This document shows, one piece after another, positions 57,080 to 64,000 of a DNA stretch of 64,000 nt. The notes below the pieces were generated by a model, which saw only the letters and a program-made list of their open reading frames with translations, was not told where the DNA came from and searched no databases. Source of the stretch: Diphasiastrum complanatum (lineage: Eukaryota; Streptophyta; Lycopodiopsida; Lycopodiales; Lycopodiaceae). Location of the stretch: positions 80,918,778 to 80,982,777 of the forward strand of contig CM055092.1 in assembly GCA_029204225.1 (NCBI GenBank), given 5' to 3'. How positions within the stretch are numbered: the stretch's first letter is position 1; the number at the start of each line of letters is the position of its first letter. The position numbers and the translations under genes are program-made.

Positions 57080-58360
57080 CGGCTTGGTTAAGATCGTGAG
57101 AAAGGAGCAGTTCGTGTTGTCGTACTATACTAACAAGGTTAATATAGATTTTGTAGTAAATAGTATCGTTCTCACAAAGGACAGCATTAAACAGTTATGT
57201 TTTTGGTACAATTTATGATAAGTGGTTTCGAGTGTTATTCTGGTTGTCGACAGACATTATAAAATAACATGTATTACTTGTATTTGGGGAATGTAATGTT
57301 AATAATTTCAGAACAACAATCTGGCCTCTATCAAATCGAATGAAACGTGTTCTACAGATGATATGTTATCAGAGTAGTACAACAGTGCTACACTCTGGCT
57401 GATTAAGATGTCAACAGAGAATTGAGAAATGTTCCATGTATTTGTGACTGTGTAGACAATTAATTAATCGCGTTCGCGAACTATTTGTTTCTAGACAAAA
57501 GTCCTCAACAACTTAAGTCCAATTTAATGGTTAAAGAACACGAACAGTTTTAGAGCACATTAAAAACTTATGTCAATTACAATCAGGAACATAGATCAAA
57601 GACTCAATTCTTCAAACAGGGACTGTCATCTCATATGTATACATACAGCTTTATTCAATGAACATGCTAGAATACACCAAAGATAGTCGTTATTCGAGTG
57701 CCGAAAAGAAAATATTTGTGACAGATGAATAAGATGATTTTAAGACAGTTCTTTAGAGCATGTTTTATGGATACACAACAAACAACTGTAAAGCGCTAGA
57801 GAGTCTGTCTGATCAGAGAGTAATTCATGTAATGTGTTAGAGATTGCTAGTAGACTCAAGAACTCAACAGTGTGGAGAACAGAGATAAGGGAGAATAACT
57901 CTCAGCACTCTATTCACTTCTTCAACCTCTTACATATGCATAAACTCTTCTCTCTCGATGATTGAGACTGGAGTGTGAGATCAATATATGTTCTACAAGG
58001 CGAACAAACACACCTCTAAAACAACAGGTGTGTCGCTCCCGCGAAAGGGTCTACTTAACAATTAGACTAAGTATACATTCAATTATACCATAAGAGGTAT
58101 ATTTAACTAAGAGTTAAGATTACTTCTAGTCTAACATGTCTTTTCATATCTAGTCGTTTCGTGTGGACGACCTAACCAAGGCAATGTCTTTCCTTTTAAA
58201 GGTCTTGTCCTTAATTAAGACAAGTACTTTGGAGATATATTCTCGAAAAATGACTTAGGCCTCTTCATGATTTATAGTTATTCGGCTCGTGTCTTCATTT
58301 TCGAGTATATCATGTCATATTTATGTTGATATTCATATTTAACAATTTTGTGGCATCACA
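57079..58360 (-). repeat. Probable 3' LTR of the gag-like element
   Basis: On the minus strand TGTGATGCCACAAAATTG starts right after a purine tract. No coding sequence is present. The far edge is not defined, and the second copy is not in view. Confidence 0.45.
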
Positions 58361-58375
58361 TATCCCCTTCCTCAA
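58361..58375 (-). other. Polypurine tract
   Basis: The minus strand reads TTTGAGGAAGGGGATA, followed by TG. The upstream frame ends FTFEEGDM, the kind of ending gypsy polyproteins show when they read into the tract. Confidence 0.6.
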
Positions 58376-58669
58376 ATGTGAAACGTCCTCGTGAACATAT
58401 CATCTTCATTTCGAGGATTATTTGCGAAACATTCTTGCTCTTCAGATTTTCATTAAGGCAAAAAGATATTTCTTCGTATGATTCTTCCTTTAGATATTTC
58501 TTCATCTTAGAGAATATGTGTCTTTGGTGTTTCTTTAATTGAATAGGTTGTTTTGAGTTGATCTTTGAATTGTTGATAAGAACTAGAATCAAACTTCAAA
58601 ACATCTTTAAACTTAAAAAATTTGAATTCGGCATCACATATAGAAACATCACCACGACAAAGGCACGAA

Positions 58670-61600
58670 TGAATATTCATGAACGATTCAATTCTTCCTG
58701 TAATTTTTGAGAAAACTCCAAGTTTTGTTGAGCCTCAATCAACAGCAAGTCTTCTTTTGATTTTGTGTATCAGCCAACTAGTAAGTTGCCGAATTCTTCT
58801 AGCTTAACCGGGAGCAATGTACCATCAAACAGGTCCTGAGTTAACTTTGTATCTTCGTCTGAATCACTACGGAGGGTGATTTCTTTATAGTAACAAGCTT
58901 AAAATCTAATAAAAGAGCTTTTAACATAAAGATTTTGAACAAAAAACAATGTCTTTGTCGTGAAAGTTCCGAACTGCCAAAAAGAATATGTATAGAACTG
59001 CTTGTAATGGAATGACTTCCTTCTATCTTGCAAATTATGTCGAATCTCCGCAAAATATTTTGCAAGGTTCCGCTCCCAATCCACATAAAGACTGAAGAGT
59101 TCAGGATAGGCCATATCATATTAGGGCCCTTTTTGGACTCAAAAAGGGCCTCTTTACTAATTATAATTAGTGTTAATGATGGCATGTGTACCAATAAGAG
59201 AGTGACAAGTGAGATGGAATGGTCCATATGACATGGCACATCCAATGGTGTAAAATAGATCTCCAAATTCTAACCCTCCTAGTAACCCTCCTCTAACTCT
59301 ACTTGTTCAACCCATAGTAATGATGATTTGACAAGGCTCAAAACTAAATTTAAAATACCAATATAACCGTTTTTCAAGGCCTTCAAAATTCATCTTTTTA
59401 GGCTTAGAATGAGTGAAAAGGGGGCCCGATATTTCCTTGGGCCCCCATTTTGAAAAACAAATTTGAAAAAAAAAGGGGGAGGGGGATGGGAGTACATCCC
59501 CCCCCCCCCCACCCCTTCGGGCCGCTGGCCCTCGTTGAATCGCATGGCCCGGAGGGCCACACCTAACACCCCCCTCCCTCGCTGTCCTGTCAAAGAGGGA
59601 GGGGGAAGACCTGGGAGTGCGCGCTCATCGCGCTCCCACCCGGCTCAGCGGCTCCAAGTGGGCAGGAGTCGCTGAGCCGGGTATATTATGTTAGGCCTAA
59701 GTGAAGCCTACTAAAATAGAAGTTAACCCATGATAAACCCAGGGTGAACTGCCACATAGGATGACTAATGAGCTAATTAATCCTAATTAGCAAACATGTT
59801 TAGGCAAGGAAGAGGCCCTTTTTGAGTTCAGAAAGGGCCCTAATAAGTTACATTTATCAGCAAACCTGCATCGTCGAACGCACCTAGACCCACAACAGCT
59901 TGTGGTTTGTATAGTTGAAACTGCGACTTTTGTTTCCAAAAATGCCGCTTATTGTCTTCGTTCCTCAAAAATTGGAATTCTTTGATTCGAATATATAAAA
60001 GAGCATACATAGCCGAAGAGCCTATGTATAACTCTGCTGATCCAAAAGGTACAACTTGGTATTTCCTCTAGATTATGCCCCAGTAGAGACATCCTTTCTG
60101 CTCGATAGAGAGCTGGGCCCATAACCAGAGAAAATTGTCCTTGTCCCAAGGTCGCTTCCACTCGTCAAAGGCGATGCCTACTGCGCTTGGTAGCATCATG
60201 TAATCCACATGCCATTGCAATTCAATATTAAATGCATGTGGACACCATTTCCAGAAGCGTTCAGCAAATGCACGGAATCTGTCAGCACATACTTTTGACT
60301 GCTTACGACGTGTTTGCTTTGGCTGTGTAGATGCAGTTGCCAAATCTTGAGTTTGCAACTCAGCAGCCAGCTTCTGATCTTCTAATTGTTGCTTGATATC
60401 TGACAGCTCCTGTGCAAGCTTGTCAATCTTCGTGACTGCCTCCAAATATTCAGGATGGTTTGAGGCTCCGGAGCAGGCAGGCACAACTTGAAGTTGTTGT
60501 GTGAGGTCATAAATGCGGAGCAGGGCCTGAAGGTATTCTTCATGTGAATCGGGCCCACTGCAAGATGGGGTGGCTTCACTCGAGAGCTCTTTCAGCTCAG
60601 CCAACTCTTCCTCAACAAGTGCCTTCGCATCCTCAAGCGGTTGCAAGAACTCGACTCGAAAATTTTTGAGCATCTGGTCTTGGAGCTGGTTCAGTTTCGT
60701 GAGGTTGACTGTGATTGACCCTGCATTGGTGCTCAGAGAAAGAGTAGCTTCTGTCTTTATTCGCAACATTCGCTCCTCCTGTAAATATTTCTGGAGAGCG
60801 ACGTTGTGTTGATTTGCAGCCAAAAGTTGTTGCTTCAAAGAATTATTTTGAGTCTGAAAATTGTCAAACTTGGCCTGAATCGTCTTATTTGTCTTCTTCA
60901 AAGAATCAGCTTCTTTTATTACCGTTTGAAGCTATGTTTCGAGAAAACGATTTCGTTCAATCATCTTCGTGTTGTCTGATTCGAGCGAATCAATCTTCTC
61001 GTAGGACAAGTTTAGATCATCTTGGCATCTCCTTTCTGAGTTAACAAACTCCATGGTGATCTTCTGGTGGTACTTGTCCAACTCATAAACTTCAGCCACT
61101 AAGTTCTTCGCTCTTTCGGTCATGGTGCGAAACCATTGGGGCTGGTTGTCTGGTTCATTGTCATCTTCCACAGGTGCCCCAATGTCGGCTGCAGCATCTG
61201 CTCGAGCCTTTTCTGACGTATCGAATTGAGTTGCATCATCATCTGAGGTAGATGCACTCTGCTGCTTCTAGGATGTGGAGACAGATGCTGGCTTTGAAGA
61301 ATCAGCAGCAGCAGCAGCATCTGTATCCATAGCACTAGTATCAACTACAGCTTGTTGTGAAGGTGCAGTATCTATCTCCATATCAGCTGCTACTTCAACT
61401 ACTGGTGCAGCATCTATTGTAATCGGAATAGGCGCGGTCAGGAGGCTGGAAAGAACAATTGGCTTTGGAGCCAACATCCTTCCCGTCAGCATGGTTTTCT
61501 CTTGCTCAGTCAAAATTTCAAAATGAGTGCACAATCGAGAAACATGTGCTCTGACTCCAGAAAACTTTTGGTGTTTAATCCATCGCAAAACACCAAAGCA

Positions 61601-61960
61601 AACTGGATTTCCCGCTAATGCGTCCAATATATAACCAAAATTCTGGACTGAAATTGTTGCATTCGCATCCGTCAAAAATATTGCTTGATTGGCATATTTA
61701 CAGAACAGTTTAAATGTCGTATCTCTGATCATTGAGATTTTGTACCCCTTCGTGGGTACAAAACAATTGCTCAAAAAATGTGCCGCTCATCCACAGAGTC
61801 TTTGTTTGTAAAAACAATCTTCCCATCCAATGGTAATCCGAGGGCTGTGCAAAACAGGTCTTCAGTAATGGTGAAAAAATTTTCTTGCACATGTACTATG
61901 AAGTCTACCTCAGAGATGGAGTGGATGGAGTTCACAAATTTTGTACTAAATTCAGATAGG
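58670..61960 (-). pseudogene. Gag-like/plant-transposon-type ORF with in-frame TAG codons, split by a MITE
   Basis: On the minus strand a frame begins at the edge of the 2-kb repeat (LSEFSTKFVNSIHSISEVDF, LFCTALGLPLDGKIVF). It shifts near 61,775, then stays in one register to 59,846 with TAG at ~61,268, ~60,930 and 60,068. Its N-terminal ~170 residues (FVPTKGYKIS, FGYILDALAGNPVCFG) recall the 'putative plant transposon protein' type of gag domain. Next come an Ala/Ser/Asp-rich linker, a long coiled coil (KKTNKTIQAKFDNF..., LNQLQDQMLKNFRVEF, KIDKLAQELSDIKQQLED) and an aromatic tail (FAERFWKWCPHAFNIELQWH). The frame resumes left of the 727-bp insert with AYPELFSLYVDWERN and decays by ~58,670. 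Protease, RT and integrase are absent. Family assignment is inference. Confidence 0.6.
59119..59845. mobile_element. 727-bp terminal-inverted-repeat element (MITE-like)
   Basis: ~36-bp terminal inverted repeats: the left starts TATTAGGGCCCTTTTTGGAC, and the right is its reverse complement with two to three changes. Each TIR itself folds (GGCCCTTTTTG...CAAAAAGGGCC). Imperfect subterminal inverted similarity extends to ~90 bp. The flanks allow a TA or TTA/TAA target site, but no longer duplication is clear. The middle holds a C run (59,499-59,510) and a GC-rich segment to 59,690. It has no transposase. Confidence 0.82.
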
Positions 61961-63975
61961 TGTTAGGGCCATTTTTTACGGGGGGTTGGTCAAGCCAAAA
62001 CATCCTAAAAGGGTCAAGGGGTCCCACCTCTAATGGCGGTTCGGCCCTTCGTTAGCAACAGAGGATTTGCCACTTCCAACCCTGATGGCCCTCTCTATTG
62101 CCCCGTGCTCCCCAACCGATGAGAGTTTTCCAGGCTCTCAGAGATACGGTTGCAAGGAGGGGGTGCTAATACTTTTGGTGCAATGATTCACTAGCTTTCT
62201 AGAATTATGGTTCCGTAAAAACTTTTGATCGCTAATTCGCTAATGTCTCTTTCCCCATTGAATTCGGCTTACAGTTAATAAAGATCTTACATGGGCTGGA
62301 AACCGATTTATTGTCTATAATGTGCTCGTGGGGTGCAAGTTATACGCACCGCTTTGTTTGCTAAGCGGCGGTATTTTCGCCGACCGTCGGGTCTAGGTAT
62401 TTTGCTAGACAGTACCGACGACGGGTGTGACTAGTGTGACGCTTAACCAAGGCGGTGTATTTCAACCGCGGATGGTAGACAGCCCGCTTTGGTGTTTCAC
62501 AGAGGTCGGGTCCAATTAATACACTTCATAATGAAAAACAAACGATTCCAACTTGACGATTTCCACAATTTATCAATCATGCCGTATGTCAACTAGTTTA
62601 TAGACCGGCCAACAACCACATGCAGTTACTATGAAGGAAAACCAGGCTCCACTACTAGCAATGTATGGTCTACTAGTAGAACATTGTTTTAACTTTAAAA
62701 TGAAGAAGCGATTCCATGGTAAGTACAATTCAACTCATGAACCGGTTGTCCCCTCTTTCCTACCGGAAAACAATTCCATTGTCAGTCTAGTTCAAATATT
62801 TAAAAAAAGCAATTACGGCGTAAATACTGATACCCTAGATGACGCATGGAGTAAATGGAAAACCTCAATAGCTACTTACCCTATCCGGCCAAAATCACAA
62901 ACAATTTCATCATGTCAAAACAATAGCAAGTACGGAATCTTTGGAGTGCATGGTTCCTGAAACACTACACACCGGCATACTACCATTCTGGTTCTAAAAT
63001 TTTTAGTACGATTCACTACAGTGCACAATCGACCCGTTATTCACTCAGTTGAACGAACGCATCCGAACTCAAATTTATATGACCTTGTTACTAAACAGAT
63101 GTATGCGGTCTATAAAACCTTCCTTGCTTCACAAAAACACTTTATAAAAACCTTATTCACATGTAGTTGACTATAGCAATAACCTCACATTGCATTCCGA
63201 TTTAACTTAAAAAACTTGCAACCCGAACTTCATGAAACTTACTTGCTTCCGAACAAAAACGCTTATAACGATTTAGTTGGAAATGTGGAACAACCCTACT
63301 ATCACACACCATAACATGTTCATGACAAAACATACTACTTTATGTTCATTGGTGCAAATAGAGTTTGAAAAATCAGAACATACCTCAATGCGCAATTAGG
63401 TAGCTGGTTCGTGGAAACTCTAGTCATGAACCTTGTAGCAAAAATCAGAGCCAGGCATGGTGACGTAGTTTTCTCCACTTTACGCGTGTCCGATCGAACT
63501 GGTGTAAAAAGAGAAAATAAAGAAAATGAAAGTTTCTGGAATATGATTGGTGCGATTGAAATGTTAACGGTTCAGTTGAGAGAAAACTGAACCGAAAGTC
63601 TATAAAAAAAACAGGCCAGAAAGATACAATGGCTAAAAAAATCAGCAACCCATCACTCACACCAAGCCCTCAAGCAAACCATCCCACTCATTCAAGATAT
63701 AAGCCTACTAGTATGACAATGGACTACAACCAACCAACCAACCCTCACCATGAAATCACTCTGAAAAAAAGCAATTCTCTCAACACATTACTCTAATGCT
63801 CAAGCACAACCCACTTTTTCCATCAACAAGCATAGATTCAATCCCAAGGAGTGCAAACAAAAACTCCATCAACCCAATCAAGCCTCCAATAATCAATCAA
63901 CTAATTGGAGGGAAAAACACAACTCTCAAACCAAACCACAAGCACCCAACCTATCCATTGTTATCAACTACAAGT
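61961..63975 (-). repeat. 2-kb direct repeat, right copy
   Basis: Matches 52,156-54,190 in the same orientation. It starts TGTTAGGGCC at the very edge of the gag-like frame. It ends at CAAGTGA, after which copia gag sequence begins. Confidence 0.9.
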
Positions 63976-63978
63976 GAA

Positions 63979-63997
63979 AGATATTGAGGGAGATAGG
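63979..63997 (+). other. 19-bp piece of copia gag at window edge
   Basis: AGATATTGAGGGAGATAGG is identical to the complement of 13,671-13,689, inside gag of the full-length copia (EILREIG region). So another copy of that copia, in plus orientation, probably continues past the window. Confidence 0.7.
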
Positions 63998-64000
63998 TAC

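Noticed and set aside
60068-61774. RNA editing or stop-codon recoding of the three TAG codons
   Set aside because: Nothing in the sequence (pseudoknot, read-through context) supports it, and neighbouring elements are decayed. Kept only as a question in the findings.
61954-63997. AGATAGG on both sides of the right 2-kb repeat as a target-site duplication
   Set aside because: The right-hand AGATAGG belongs to a 19-bp copia gag match, so the shared 7-mer is probably coincidence.

Overview
The window looks like nuclear DNA from a land plant, in a region dominated by decayed retrotransposons. The evidence is Ty1/copia and Ty3/gypsy LTR elements with initiator-Met-tRNA-type primer sites (TGGTATCAGAGC and variants), a chromodomain gypsy integrase, very long (GA/CT)n microsatellites, MITE-like elements, and one small protein of a plant-type acylated family. 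I cannot name the species. The large repeat load and long dinucleotide arrays would fit a big genome such as a fern or gymnosperm, but that is a guess. I see no bacterial operons, rRNA or tRNA genes, or CRISPR.

Region by region. 1-2.6 kb: a (TC)59 array and two unrecognised minus-strand ORFs, one with an in-frame 69-bp tandem repeat. 2.4-3.8 kb: a CCCTTAG-like degenerate repeat, then a T-rich tract. 4.0-7.8 kb: a ~2.9-kb minisatellite (GGAGAC(GAC)TCGAATTTT-type units with a ~115-bp higher-order period) and three (GA)n arrays, bracketed by ~110-bp direct repeats. 8.0-8.4 kb: an array of TTCGCGAA palindromes. 8.6-9.2 kb: an unrecognised plus-strand ORF cut by a full-length copia element (9,179-15,381, minus strand, AAAAG target duplication). 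15.6-21.9 kb: a degraded chromodomain gypsy element (plus). 22.7-25.0 kb: a dispersed repeat fused to a 5' fragment of the same copia family. 25-26.3 kb: another copia-type LTR. 28.4-30.5 kb: two related GC-rich LTRs in inverted orientation, the right one being the 3' LTR of a 5'-truncated gypsy element (to 32.9 kb). 33.1-34.7 kb: a TE-like leader and broken ORFs. 35,737-36,144: the one convincing host gene. 36.4-41.8 kb: a copia LTR fragment (plus) and a second, mutated copia element (minus) whose RNase H part is inverted. 43.0-46.0 kb: a gypsy remnant between two LTR copies. 47.2-49.2 kb: a deleted copia relative. 50.4-51.9 kb: gypsy gag-protease. 52.2-64 kb: two ~2-kb direct repeats flanking a gag-like ORF with three in-frame TAG stops, a 727-bp inverted-repeat element inserted in that ORF, and a gypsy pol fragment.

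Almost everything coding here is a transposon part with broken frames or altered catalytic residues, so the genes do not form a working pathway. The main interest lies in structure: the inverted LTR pair, the internal RNase H inversion, nested junctions between the 2-kb/0.55-kb repeat family and one copia gag site, unclassified satellites, and a few ORFs I do not recognise.
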